A stretch of 64,000 bases of DNA, from NCBI RefSeq assembly GCF_900168065.1, contig NZ_FUZZ01000001.1, positions 1,612,001 to 1,676,000 of the forward strand, in the 5' to 3' direction. The position numbers were made by a program, and so were the translations under genes. Source of the stretch: Chitinophaga ginsengisegetis. GTDB taxonomy: Bacteria; Bacteroidota; Bacteroidia; Chitinophagales; Chitinophagaceae. Every line of letters starts with the position of its first letter. The stretch's first letter is position 1. Below, one piece after another: positions 17,834-26,638 of the stretch. The notes under the pieces were generated by a model. It was given only the letters and a program-made list of their open reading frames with translations. It was not told the origin of the DNA and did no database searches.

Positions 17834-20800
17834 TTAGAACCTTGTTTGAAGTGAAAAAGTGAAGCTCCTGGCAAACGGGTAGTCAATACCTCTTTCTGCC
17901 TCTACGGTAGACCAGTAGCCGATATCATTCATGTTAAGCGAAAAACGGAGGCTTCTCATCTTCAAACGGTTGTAGAATGCTGCGGGCGCTTCATAAGAGA
18001 GGTACAGCGATTTAAATTCCAGCCTGTTTTCTTTTTGTACAAAACGGGAAGAGGCCCTGGTCATTGACTGATCAGCAATGTTTTTGTAGAAAGTAACATC
18101 GCCCGGTTGCTTCCACCTGTCAGTTAACACGCGGGAGTCTACGTTAAATCTCGGGTCTGCATTTTCCACGCGGTCCAGCAGCGTCTGGTTGTAGTAGTCG
18201 CCGCCAAACTTAGTGTAGAAGCTCACTTCCAGCATCCAGCTTTTATACACTACATTACCGCCGAAGAACCCTTCCAGCTTGGGTGTCTGATCTCCTACCG
18301 GCACGGTATTCTTCACATCGTATACGTAGGTTTTGGTACCATCGGGATTCAGGAAAATTTCCTTGCCATTTTCAGGATCAATCCCCAGCGATCTTACCGC
18401 GTAAATGGTATTCATGGATTGTCCTTCTTTGTAACGCAGCAGCGATAAAGATTTCAGTTCATCTTTTTCATTCTGTTGTTTATCGATATCATCGTTATAG
18501 GCTTTCAGCGCATTGGATATTTTGGTGATCACGTTGGTGTTATGCACCATGTTTACCCAGAGGTTTGCAGACATATCGCGGTTACGGTATACGTTTCCAC
18601 GGATGTTAAACTCATATCCCTTATTCACCATTTCTCCCAGGTTCTCTTTATACTGGTAAAAGCCGGTGGAAGGCGCTACGTTGATATCTGCCAGCAGATC
18701 TTTTGTGCGTTTATAATAATAGCGGGGCGCTACATATAACCGGTCGTGGAACAGGCCCAGTTCTGCACCCAGGTCGTAGTTTTGTGTGCGCTGCCATTTC
18801 AGGTTGGAGTTGCCATACGCTTTAAAGTGCGCACCTACGCCGGTAGAGTACCAGTCGCCGGTATAGTATTCATAAGTAGTATTGGATAAATAGGCCGGAA
18901 AAGATACTTCACCCGTTAAACCGGTAGTGGCTCTCAGTTTCAGCTGCGATACAATGGTGTTACGCAGAAACTTTTCGTTGTGCAGGTTCCATCCGAGTCC
19001 GTACGACCAGAAAGGCGCCATGCGTGCGTCTACCCCGAATTTAGAAGATCCGTCTACCCGCAGGGTAGCATCCATCAGCAGGCGGTTCTGGTAGGAGTAG
19101 TTAATACTTGCCAAAGCGCCGGCCAGTCTTTCTTCATACGTTTCGCCGGTAGGCGCTTTGTCTCTTTCGTATGTTCTGGCAAAGGTGATATCAGTAAACC
19201 GGTCGTTCGTAAACCCTTGCGCTTTAAAGGTTTTCAGGGAGTTTTTAGCTTCCTGCATATTTAAACCGAGTGAGGAGTTAAAGAAGTGGTCGCCTATTCC
19301 TTTGTTGTAATTCAATACCAGGTTACCATTGTACTGTATCTCATCACGAACACCGAAAGTGTAGGTACCACGGTCTTTCAGGTCATCGCCGGTTTTATCA
19401 AAGAACTCGTTGCTATAGGGAGACACGAACTGATCGCCGGTAGAGCGGCGTTTGGTTAAACTCAGATCACCGCGGAGTCTCAACGTATTCGTGATATTAT
19501 ATTCCGCAGAAAATGCGTCTGTAAACTCCAGGTATTCAGATTTGTTGAAGCTGGCCAATGTGGCTTCATACATGGGATTCAGCACGGTGTTGAGTTTCAT
19601 GCCATTGGTCTGGTAATCGGGTACATTCCATTTATCCAGTTCCCGCAGCAGTCTGCCGGTAGAATCAGTTTTAGGAAAATAGGGGTTCATGCGGGCATAG
19701 GTGGAAAACTCGCCGTATGGGGATTCCCGGCCGTTTACCTGTGAAATAGTGAACTGGTTGCGGAAAAGTATCTTGTTATCCTTCAGGTTGTATTGCAGGT
19801 TGGTAGCAAGACTGTAACGGTCGCGTCCTGATCCTTTCATCACCCCTGCATTGGTTTGATAACGGCCATCGATAATATATTTGAGCGACTGTGAGCCTCC
19901 TTCCAGCGTAACGGAATGTTTGTGACCCAGATCGGTGCCGAGCGGCTGGGACAGCCAGTAGGTGTTTACGCCGGCCAGTACATTCCTGCGTTTGGCGTAG
20001 TACTGCATTTGCAGTTCATCGCGCCCCTGTCCTAATGCGTTTTCGTATACCCCTGACAGTTTCTCGTATTCCAGTTTCTGCTCACCGTTGAGCAGGTGGT
20101 ATGCCGTGAGGTCTGGTGTGGTGACGTTCAGTTCATAGCCATAGGTGAGCGACAGCTTGCCTTCCTTTGGAGGGCGGGTAGTGATCACCAGTACGCCATT
20201 GGCGGCACGGGAGCCGTATACCGCGGTGGCTGCCGCGTCTTTCAGCAGGGTTACCGCCGCAATCCTGTTGGGATCGAGGTCGTATACCGACTGTACCGGA
20301 ACGGGGTAACCATCAATCACAAACAGTGGCAGGTTGGGTGTGCTGTTGATCTGGTTGCGGGTGAGTTCCGTGGTTTTGCCGGTGGGCAATGCGGTGGTGC
20401 CTCTTACATTGATGTTGGGCAGGGCATTGGGGTTTGATCCGGAGAAGTTGTTCTCCACGAGTTTAAAAGAAGGATCGAAAGATTGAATACTGGCCAGTAT
20501 ATTCTGAGGGTTGAATCGTTTTAGCTCTTCTCCCGTAATAGTAATAGCTGATCCGGTGAAATTATCTTTCTTGATATTCTGATAACCGTTTACTACCACG
20601 TCTTTCAGCGACTGCATATCGGTAAGCAGGGTAACGGAAATGGATGTACGCTTTCCTGTTTTTATTTCCTGTGTTTTATAGCCGATGTAGCTGAATACCA
20701 GTATGGCGTTATCGGGAACATCTCTCAGCTCAAAGCGGCCGTCTGCATTGGTTTGCACGCCATTGCGGGTACCTTTCACCACAATGGTTACGCCAGGGAT

Positions 20801-21313
20801 GGGCACGCCGTCTTCCTGTGTCACCTGTCCTTTCACCGGCGGACGCACGGGTATTTCCTGTACCGGCGCCGGGGCGGCGGTTACCACAGCTGCTACAGGG
20901 ACTGGAACAGGTGTTTGTTGTTTGGGAGCGGGAGCCGTTTGCTGCGGCGGATCTTTCCGGAAAATGATATAATTATCTGCGCCGGCTTCTTCTACCTCCA
21001 GGTTCAGTGGTTGCAATAAACGTTGCAGGTAAGCCTGCATTTTAATAGCTGCTGCTTTTGGCGAAGGAACCGTTGCTTTCAGGTCTTTGATGGTGTTGCC
21101 CGTATAGTTAATACGTATTTTATACCGGTCTTCCAGTATCGCAATGACCTCCTTCAGGGGAAGTGGTTGCTGCTGTGTAACCGGACGGGTAGTGGCGTAC
21201 AATACATCATGTTGACGGTGCAAAGGCGCCGCTGTAGCCGGCGACACACAAAGCTGTATCAGCAGGGCCATAGCCATGCTTCCGCCAACACGCCTGGCGT
21301 AAAATTCTATCAT
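17834..21313 (-). CDS. SusC/RagA TonB-linked outer membrane transporter with STN signalling domain (locus 1)
   Basis: A 1159-aa outer membrane transporter. Domain order: signal peptide (1-29); STN domain at about 51-120 (LKEVIAILEDRYKIRINY ... YIIFRK), which contacts a FecR-type anti-sigma factor; a Pro/Ala/Gln-rich linker at about 121-160; carboxypeptidase-regulatory-like domain at about 161-232 (GVPIPGVTIVVKGTRNGVQT); plug domain from about 238 (LKDVVVNGYQ) with DAAATAVYGSRAANGVL; then a 22-strand-type barrel. The STN domain together with the adjacent FecR and ECF sigma genes indicates ligand-induced trans-envelope control of this operon. The linker is longer than usual. Start ATG at 21313. 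Confidence 0.95.
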   Translation of the reverse strand: MIEFYARRVGGSMAMALLIQLCVSPATAAPLHRQHDVLYATTRPVTQQQPLPLKEVIAILEDRYKIRINYTGNTIKDLKATVPSPKAAAIKMQAYLQRLLQPLNLEVEEAGADNYIIFRKDPPQQTAPAPKQQTPVPVPVAAVVTAAPAPVQEIPVRPPVKGQVTQEDGVPIPGVTIVVKGTRNGVQTNADGRFELRDVPDNAILVFSYIGYKTQEIKTGKRTSISVTLLTDMQSLKDVVVNGYQNIKKDNFTGSAITITGEELKRFNPQNILASIQSFDPSFKLVENNFSGSNPNALPNINVRGTTALPTGKTTELTRNQINSTPNLPLFVIDGYPVPVQSVYDLDPNRIAAVTLLKDAAATAVYGSRAANGVLVITTRPPKEGKLSLTYGYELNVTTPDLTAYHLLNGEQKLEYEKLSGVYENALGQGRDELQMQYYAKRRNVLAGVNTYWLSQPLGTDLGHKHSVTLEGGSQSLKYIIDGRYQTNAGVMKGSGRDRYSLATNLQYNLKDNKILFRNQFTISQVNGRESPYGEFSTYARMNPYFPKTDSTGRLLRELDKWNVPDYQTNGMKLNTVLNPMYEATLASFNKSEYLEFTDAFSAEYNITNTLRLRGDLSLTKRRSTGDQFVSPYSNEFFDKTGDDLKDRGTYTFGVRDEIQYNGNLVLNYNKGIGDHFFNSSLGLNMQEAKNSLKTFKAQGFTNDRFTDITFARTYERDKAPTGETYEERLAGALASINYSYQNRLLMDATLRVDGSSKFGVDARMAPFWSYGLGWNLHNEKFLRNTIVSQLKLRATTGLTGEVSFPAYLSNTTYEYYTGDWYSTGVGAHFKAYGNSNLKWQRTQNYDLGAELGLFHDRLYVAPRYYYKRTKDLLADINVAPSTGFYQYKENLGEMVNKGYEFNIRGNVYRNRDMSANLWVNMVHNTNVITKISNALKAYNDDIDKQQNEKDELKSLSLLRYKEGQSMNTIYAVRSLGIDPENGKEIFLNPDGTKTYVYDVKNTVPVGDQTPKLEGFFGGNVVYKSWMLEVSFYTKFGGDYYNQTLLDRVENADPRFNVDSRVLTDRWKQPGDVTFYKNIADQSMTRASSRFVQKENRLEFKSLYLSYEAPAAFYNRLKMRSLRFSLNMNDIGYWSTVEAERGIDYPFARSFTFSLQTRF

Positions 21314-21439
21314 AGCAATAGATTAGGTTGGTTGAATAATTGTTACCTCGTTATTATGGTTGATTATAATTTCATCGGTGCATAAGTCACCCTCCCGGAT
21401 GCGGCGGGTAAGGCATTGTTTATTATGTCAGTTCAAATA

Positions 21440-22483
21440 CTATTGTTGGTTGATCCTGTATGTATGGGCGCCCGTTTTTGTAACGGTAACCTGTAACGAC
21501 CTGGATAATGTCCTGAAAAATACTTCTACATTATCTGTAGGTACTGTTCCTGTAAATGTTTGCCTGCCCAGGCTTTCCTCCTGGAGCTCAATAGTGATGC
21601 CCAGGTTATCCTGCAGGGATTTGATTACCTCCGTAATTGGCGTATCTGTAAATAATAGCTTTTTACTTTGCCAGGAAGAATATACTTCCGGGTCTACTTT
21701 TTTATTGGTCAGCTCATTGGTGGTAGCTGAGTAAGTGATCATGTCGCCGGGCTTCATGATGATAGGTGCTGCGGTATCGCTTCCGCGGGGGCGCAGCGCC
21801 AGTTTCACCACGCCGTTGTTCAGTACTACCTGTGTTTGCACCCGCCGGGTGTTAACGTTAAAAGCGGTACCCGTTACCTGCACATCCATGTCGCGCGTAT
21901 GCACTATGAACCGCTGATTATTGCGTTTATGCGTTACTGTGAAAAATGCTTCTCCCTCAATCCATACTTCGCGGGCATCTTTCGCATTCCATTTATCCGC
22001 GTATCTCACCGATGAATTCACATTGAGCCGGATCTCTGAGCTATCGGGCAACAGGATGGTTTTCAGTTCCCCCATCGCAGTAGCCTGATGCACTTCCCCG
22101 CCCGTGAACAGGAAAAAAGCGGCGGCATATAATACGGCAATACCCGCCAGCACTGCGGCATAAGGCAGCCATCTCCTGTTTTTTATGGTATTCATTACCG
22201 GCTGCAGGGCAAAGATGCCCGGTTTGCCGGATCTTTCTGTTTTATCGATGGTTTGCACAATGCGGTTCCAGGTATCGGGTGCTGCGGCGGCATCAGGCAC
22301 CCAGGTGGGAGCGCCTATTACCTGCAGCCATTGCCTGGCCTGCATTACGTCTTCACGCTTATCCGGATTACTGCCTATCCATTCTTCCCAGAAAGCGGCG
22401 GCTGTGGCGTCGTTATCCAGCACCCAGCTCCGGAAAGAAGGTTCCTGCAAAAAATCTGAAATAGTGAATTCCCTGAATCTCAT
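21440..22483 (-). CDS. FecR family anti-sigma/signal-transducing protein
   Basis: A 347-aa single-pass inner membrane protein. The N-terminal cytoplasmic part holds the sigma-binding segment (SRSW-type region FRSWVLDNDATAAAFWEEW). One membrane helix lies at about 104-127. The periplasmic FecR domain follows (AMGELKTILLPDSSEIRLN, VWIEGEAFFTVTH, VTGTAFNVNTR), then a DUF4974-type C-terminal domain (FTDTPITEVIKSLQDNLGI) that pairs with the STN domain of SusC. I chose the ATG at 22483; the in-frame TTG two codons earlier is possible. It relays transporter occupancy to the sigma factor encoded next to it. Confidence 0.93.
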   Translation of the reverse strand: MRFREFTISDFLQEPSFRSWVLDNDATAAAFWEEWIGSNPDKREDVMQARQWLQVIGAPTWVPDAAAAPDTWNRIVQTIDKTERSGKPGIFALQPVMNTIKNRRWLPYAAVLAGIAVLYAAAFFLFTGGEVHQATAMGELKTILLPDSSEIRLNVNSSVRYADKWNAKDAREVWIEGEAFFTVTHKRNNQRFIVHTRDMDVQVTGTAFNVNTRRVQTQVVLNNGVVKLALRPRGSDTAAPIIMKPGDMITYSATTNELTNKKVDPEVYSSWQSKKLLFTDTPITEVIKSLQDNLGITIELQEESLGRQTFTGTVPTDNVEVFFRTLSRSLQVTVTKTGAHTYRINQQ

Positions 22484-22590
22484 CTTCAATACTTATAGTG
22501 TAAAGTAAACCGGTGTTAAAATCTTAGCGTTCCGGCGCCACTTTTTTTTATTTTTTTTCCGCTGTCTTTCAATTGTCTGTTAAACACTCA

Positions 22591-23220
22591 TTAAAATGGC
22601 CATAACAAAAAGAGTGTAACCAGTTTATCGCTGTGCTTTTTCAGGAAGCGCAATGCCTGCGACAGCAGCACATACGTGGCGTTCACGCTGAGCGACATCA
22701 GCGCGGCGGCTTCTTTTGTATCCAGGCCCTGGAAATAACGCAGGTGCAATACCTCCTGCTGCCGCCGTGGCAACTGGTTGATCACTTTTACCAGCTTCTG
22801 CTGCTGCTCCCTTTCCGACTCCCGCCCCATGATGATCTGTTCCGGGTTGGTGCTGAAATCGGCTCTGTCCATCGACTGATCAAACATACTGGGAACATAC
22901 AGGGGCTTCAGGCTGCGGAGAATATTCCTTTTAAGACTGGCCAGCAGGTAAAAGCGGATGGTATCAGTAATGGATAAACGCTCCCGGCTGAACCAGAGCG
23001 TCACAAAAAGATCGTGGATACAATCTTTTACGATAGTTTCATCTGCATGAATCTTCATTCCATAGTTGAACAGTGCGGGGAAATGCTGTGTATAGATGAA
23101 AGACAATGCATCCTTATCGCCTTCCACTACCTTGATCCATAGCTCCTTATCATTCAGGCTGGCGTACAATTCAGTTAGATTTAAAATTTGTGCGGTTCTG
23201 TTTTTTATCTTTATATTCAA
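22591..23220 (-). CDS. ECF RNA polymerase sigma factor, FecI-like (Bacteroidetes expansion family)
   Basis: A 209-aa sigma-70 family protein with region 2 at about 30-95 (LSFIYTQHFPALFNYGMKI, DCIHDLFVTLWFSRE) and region 4 at about 145-200 (LPRRQQEVLHLRYFQGLDTKEAAALM followed by a recognition helix), split here only by eye. It is expected to direct transcription of the SusCD operon once FecR releases it. There is no ATG near the N-terminus. A stop lies three codons before the TTG at 23220, so translation must start at that TTG or at another TTG 17 codons further in. The latter would still leave region 2 intact. Confidence 0.9.
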   Translation of the reverse strand: MNIKIKNRTAQILNLTELYASLNDKELWIKVVEGDKDALSFIYTQHFPALFNYGMKIHADETIVKDCIHDLFVTLWFSRERLSITDTIRFYLLASLKRNILRSLKPLYVPSMFDQSMDRADFSTNPEQIIMGRESEREQQQKLVKVINQLPRRQQEVLHLRYFQGLDTKEAAALMSLSVNATYVLLSQALRFLKKHSDKLVTLFLLWPF

Positions 23221-23321
23221 TTCGTCTTAAAGATATAAACAGTAATAATAGTAAGCAAGTGTCGAAATTTAAAGGATACACCAGAATTTTAGACAGTTGC
23301 ATGACTTTTCGGCTTTTCATT

Positions 23322-23337
23322 TGATTGCATGCAATCA
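23322..23337. promoter_or_regulatory. 16-bp perfect palindrome
   Basis: TGATTGCATGCAATCA is self-complementary over all 16 bases. It sits between the divergent ECF sigma gene and the HdrB-like gene, 29 nt before the ATG at 23366. It is a candidate operator; the binding protein is unknown. Confidence 0.5.
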
Positions 23338-23365
23338 TTTTCGGTATTAATTTAAAATAACAAGA

Positions 23366-24145
23366 ATGCATATTAAGACAATGGCAGAATATGCCGCAAA
23401 CGGAGAAACCCCGGAAGTGCTGTTCTGGGTGGGATGTGCAGGAAGTTTTGATCAGCGTGCCCAGAAAATAACCCGGGCATTTGCTACTATCCTTGAGAAA
23501 GTGGGCGTCCGTTTTGCCATTTTGGGAAAAGAAGAAAGCTGCACCGGGGATCCGGCAAGAAGAGCGGGAAATGAGTTTATTTTCCAGATGATGGCGCAGA
23601 ATAATATCCAGCTGCTGAATATGTATGAGGTAAAGAAGATTGTTACTGCCTGCCCGCATTGTTTTAATACACTGAAAAATGAATATCCCACACTGGGAGG
23701 CAACTACGAAGTAATACATCATACCACCTTTCTCCAGTCGCTGATTGATGAAGGAAAAATAAAGATGCAGGAAGGCGGCACCTTCAAAGGCAAAAAAATT
23801 ACTTATCATGATTCCTGCTACCTGGGCCGCGCCAATAATATATATGAAGCGCCCCGCAAGGTATTGGAAACACTGGATGCCGAACTCGTGGAAATGAAGC
23901 GCTGCAAAAGCAAAGGTCTTTGTTGCGGAGCCGGTGGCGCGCAGATGTTTAAAGAAGAAGAAAAAGGCGCCACCCGTATTAACTTTGAGCGCGGACATGA
24001 GGCTGTAGCTACCGGGGCTGCAGTAATCGCCACCAACTGTCCTTTTTGTATGACGATGCTCACCGATGGCGTAAAAGACGCCGGCAAGGAAGAATCCGTA
24101 AAGGTGCTGGATATCGCAGAACTGATCGCAGAGAGCATGAAATGA
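23366..24145 (+). CDS. HdrB-like cysteine-rich (CCG domain) Fe-S oxidoreductase subunit
   Basis: A 259-aa cytoplasmic protein with two cysteine-rich CCG domains, as in heterodisulfide reductase HdrB, LutA and GlpC. Domain 1 has Cys24, Cys59, Cys96 and Cys99 (CPHC), but the residue after Cys59 is Thr, where the full motif has a second Cys. Domain 2 is complete: Cys151 (HDSCYLGR), the Cys186-Cys187 pair (GLCCGAGG) and Cys225/Cys228 (CPFC). It should bind an unusual 4Fe-4S cluster in domain 2. It is the natural partner of the membrane 4Fe-4S protein at 12703, which ends 9.3 kb upstream. The gene appears full length. The next gene follows after 23 nt. Confidence 0.88.
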   Translation: MHIKTMAEYAANGETPEVLFWVGCAGSFDQRAQKITRAFATILEKVGVRFAILGKEESCTGDPARRAGNEFIFQMMAQNNIQLLNMYEVKKIVTACPHCFNTLKNEYPTLGGNYEVIHHTTFLQSLIDEGKIKMQEGGTFKGKKITYHDSCYLGRANNIYEAPRKVLETLDAELVEMKRCKSKGLCCGAGGAQMFKEEEKGATRINFERGHEAVATGAAVIATNCPFCMTMLTDGVKDAGKEESVKVLDIAELIAESMK

Positions 24146-24156
24146 ATCCATTTACC

Positions 24157-24164
24157 TAAATTTG
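24157..24164 (+). promoter_or_regulatory. -7 box abutting the 168-aa gene
   Basis: TAAATTTG, an exact -7 match, ends 4 nt before the ATG at 24169. It predicts a nearly leaderless internal transcript. Confidence 0.5.
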
Positions 24165-24168
24165 TGTT

Positions 24169-24675
24169 ATGAACACCAGCAACATCTTCCCTTCAGGCTT
24201 TTCTCCCGCCTCCAGGGTTTGGATATACCAGAGCAACAGACCATTCAATGAACAGGAGATACTGGAAATTAACGAGCAGCTGCATCAGTTCACAGCCCAG
24301 TGGAACGCCCACGGCGCTCCCGTAAAAGGCTGGGGACAGGTAGTGTTGAACCAGGTGATCGTATTGATGGCAGATGAATCGCAGACCACCGTAAGTGGCT
24401 GCAGTACAGATAGTTCCGTTCGCATTATCAAAAGTATAGAGCAACAGTACAGCGTAAATATGTTCGACCGCCTCCTGCTCGGCTTCATCGTAAAAGATAA
24501 AGTAGAGCTATTGCCTATGGCCCAGGTCGCCTATGCACTGGAGAAAGGTTATATCGATGAAAACACCATCTACCTGAATAATACCGTACTCACGAAGCAG
24601 GAACTGGATACCCAATGGCTGCAGCCGCTGAAAAACAGCTGGATTGCGAAGAAGCTGGGGGTAAAAACCGCGTAA
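24169..24675 (+). CDS. Conserved Bacteroidota protein, 168 aa, function unknown
   Basis: Start ATG at 24169 ([21 protein letters not shown]). The protein is soluble, with no signal peptide. Recognisable features are [11 protein letters not shown] near residues 16-26, [18 protein letters not shown], a [16 protein letters not shown] segment and FDRLLLGF. Homologues beside HdrB-like genes in Bacteroidota are, from memory, often labelled ABC transporter ATPase. I see no Walker A, Walker B or ABC signature, so that label has no support here. Its place after the Fe-S gene suggests a shared context, although it also has its own -7 box. Confidence 0.75.
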   Translation: MNTSNIFPSGFSPASRVWIYQSNRPFNEQEILEINEQLHQFTAQWNAHGAPVKGWGQVVLNQVIVLMADESQTTVSGCSTDSSVRIIKSIEQQYSVNMFDRLLLGFIVKDKVELLPMAQVAYALEKGYIDENTIYLNNTVLTKQELDTQWLQPLKNSWIAKKLGVKTA

Positions 24676-24767
24676 CCTCCGTCCCGCGGGCGTTAGCGCT
24701 TCAAGTCCACCTTTCCTTCGGGGATACTTCGTGGATACGCCGGGTATAAGGCATACACCATTAGCTG

Positions 24768-24821
24768 TTTCCGGATCATTAATGTCCTTTTATATAGGAA
24801 AGCACATTAATCATCCGGAAA
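24768..24821. repeat. Long inverted repeat upstream of miaB
   Basis: TTTCCGGAT, C, ATTAATGT (24768-24785) pairs with ACATTAAT, C, ATCCGGAAA (24804-24821): 17 paired positions with one C/C mismatch around an 18-nt loop. No T-run follows, so it does not look like a standard terminator. It lies upstream of the miaB -7 box and may be an operator or a small mobile or extragenic palindrome. Confidence 0.6.
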
Positions 24822-24863
24822 TACTATTTTCTGCCATTCTGTCATTTTGTTATTTTTATTACC

Positions 24864-24871
24864 TATTTTTG
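24864..24871 (+). promoter_or_regulatory. -7 box of miaB
   Basis: TATTTTTG is an exact match, 21 nt before the ATG at 24893. No -33 box at the right spacing was found. Confidence 0.5.
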
Positions 24872-24892
24872 CCTTCCAAAATTTTTGTCAGG

Positions 24893-26305
24893 ATGCTTGA
24901 TCTGGATACCAAAGTGCATGATGAAAGTCGCCAGGGAGAAGCTTTTGCTCCTGCAACGACTGGCACCCAAACATATACTAAAAAATTCTACATAGAAAGC
25001 TATGGTTGTGCAATGAATTTCAACGATAGTGAAATTGTTGCCTCCATCCTGGGCGAGGAAGGCTATGGCCCCACCCGCAACGCGGAAGAAGCCAGCCTGA
25101 TACTGCTCAACACCTGCTCTATCCGCGATAAAGCGGAACAAACCGTACGTAAACGTCTTACCGAATTCAAAAAAATAAAACAGCAAACCCCCGGCATGCT
25201 GGTGGGTGTTTTAGGCTGTATGGCCGAACGCATCAAAGGTAAACTGCTGGAAGAAGAGAAACTGGTAGACCTGGTGGTAGGTCCGGATGCCTACCGCAGC
25301 CTCCCTGCGCTGATCGCAGAAGCAGGTACCGGTCAGAAGTCGGTGAATGTATTGCTGAGCCGTGAAGAAACTTACGGGGATATCAGCCCGGTACGACTGG
25401 ACAACAACGGGGTTACTTCCTTTGTATCCATCATGCGGGGATGTAATAATATGTGTTCCTTCTGCGTGGTGCCTTTTACCCGTGGCCGTGAACGCAGCCG
25501 CGATGCCTACTCTATTGTCAGGGAAGCGGAAGACCTCTTTGCCAATGGCTACCGCGAAGTAACACTCCTGGGCCAGAACGTGGACTCCTACTACTGGACC
25601 AGCAACGACGGCAGCGAAACCATCACCTTCGCCATGCTGCTGGAAAAAGTAGCGCTCATCAATCCTTTGCTGCGCGTACGTTTCAGCACCTCCCATCCAA
25701 AAGACATTACAGATGAAGTACTCTTCACCATGCTGAAGTACGATAACATCTGCAACTATATTCACCTGCCCGTGCAAAGCGGCAGCTCACGCATATTGCA
25801 GCTCATGAACCGTACGTATACCCGTGAATGGTATATCAAAAAGGTGGACCGCATCCGTGAACTGATCCCCGACTGTGGCTTGTCGACCGACGTGATCACC
25901 GGATTCTGTACCGAAACAGAAGAAGATCACCAGGAAACGCTCAGTCTTATGCGCTATGCCCGCTACGACCTGTCTTATATGTACTTCTACTCCGAACGTC
26001 CGGGTACACTGGCGGAACGCCGGTATACAGATGATGTTCCGGAAGAAGTAAAGAAAAGAAGACTGGCAGAAGTAGTGGCGCTGCACCGCGACATTTCGCA
26101 GGAAAACATGCTGAAAGAAGTAGGCCGGACTTTCAAAGTATTGGTGGAAGGCACTTCCAAACGCTCTGATGAGCAACTTTTTGGCCGTAATGATCAGAAC
26201 AAGGTAATCGTGTTTCCAAAAGAAAATTTTAAAAAGGGCGATTACGTTATGGTTAAAGTGGAAAGCTGCACATCAGGTACTTTGATCGGGAAAGCAGTAG
26301 TTTAG
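24893..26305 (+). CDS. miaB: tRNA-2-methylthio-N6-dimethylallyladenosine synthase
   Basis: A radical-SAM methylthiotransferase that adds the 2-methylthio group to i6A37 of tRNAs reading UNN codons. Length 470 aa. The N-terminal UPF0004 domain carries the auxiliary-cluster cysteines Cys39 (ESYGCAMN), Cys75 ([11 protein letters not shown]) and Cys109 (GCMAER). The radical-SAM triad is Cys184, Cys188 and Cys191 ([10 protein letters not shown]), followed by [16 protein letters not shown] domain ends the protein. I chose the ATG at 24893 ([10 protein letters not shown]), after the -7 box at 24864-24871. An in-frame extension to 24731 runs through the inverted repeat and promoter and is rejected. 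It leads a run of closely spaced genes. Confidence 0.96.
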   Translation: MLDLDTKVHDESRQGEAFAPATTGTQTYTKKFYIESYGCAMNFNDSEIVASILGEEGYGPTRNAEEASLILLNTCSIRDKAEQTVRKRLTEFKKIKQQTPGMLVGVLGCMAERIKGKLLEEEKLVDLVVGPDAYRSLPALIAEAGTGQKSVNVLLSREETYGDISPVRLDNNGVTSFVSIMRGCNNMCSFCVVPFTRGRERSRDAYSIVREAEDLFANGYREVTLLGQNVDSYYWTSNDGSETITFAMLLEKVALINPLLRVRFSTSHPKDITDEVLFTMLKYDNICNYIHLPVQSGSSRILQLMNRTYTREWYIKKVDRIRELIPDCGLSTDVITGFCTETEEDHQETLSLMRYARYDLSYMYFYSERPGTLAERRYTDDVPEEVKKRRLAEVVALHRDISQENMLKEVGRTFKVLVEGTSKRSDEQLFGRNDQNKVIVFPKENFKKGDYVMVKVESCTSGTLIGKAVV

Positions 26306-26323
26306 CAATAAATAATTGATAGT

Positions 26324-26638
26324 ATGATAAATCCGATTATTTCCAGTCACCTGGAAGAGATAAAAGATACTTGTAATAAGCATCATGTAAAATATCTCTT
26401 CCTGATAGGCTCCGCAGCCAGGAATACCATGCACTCAGAGAGTGATGTGGATTTATTATACTCCTTCAAGGAAAAAGAAATACCCGGCGATCAGTACGCC
26501 GACAATTTCTTTGACCTGAAAAACTCACTTGAAAATATTTTGAAGATCAAAGTGGATCTTGTCGCGCAGGATTATCTCCGGAACCCCTACTTCATTAAGG
26601 CTATTAATAAAGATAAGACCCTGGTTTATGAAGGATAA
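26324..26638 (+). CDS. MntA-like minimal nucleotidyltransferase antitoxin
   Basis: A 104-aa nucleotidyltransferase. The signature GSX10DXD is exact: Gly29-Ser30, ten residues, then Asp41-Val-Asp43, with a third acidic residue Asp78 (KVDLV). In type VII toxin-antitoxin pairs such proteins inactivate the HEPN toxin HepT by adding AMP to a tyrosine of the toxin. The downstream HepT-like gene overlaps it by 11 nt, supporting translational coupling. It starts 18 nt after miaB. Base composition is richer in A/T than the flanking genes, which hints at later acquisition. Confidence 0.88.
   Translation: MINPIISSHLEEIKDTCNKHHVKYLFLIGSAARNTMHSESDVDLLYSFKEKEIPGDQYADNFFDLKNSLENILKIKVDLVAQDYLRNPYFIKAINKDKTLVYEG

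Noticed and set aside
14074-23335. ATGCAAT at both edges of the SusCD block as possible target-site duplications
   Set aside because: A 7-base match, in the right arm part of a palindrome, is too weak to call an insertion scar.
24169-24675. ABC transporter ATPase
   Set aside because: Homologues may carry this label, but no Walker A, Walker B or signature motif exists in the 168 residues.
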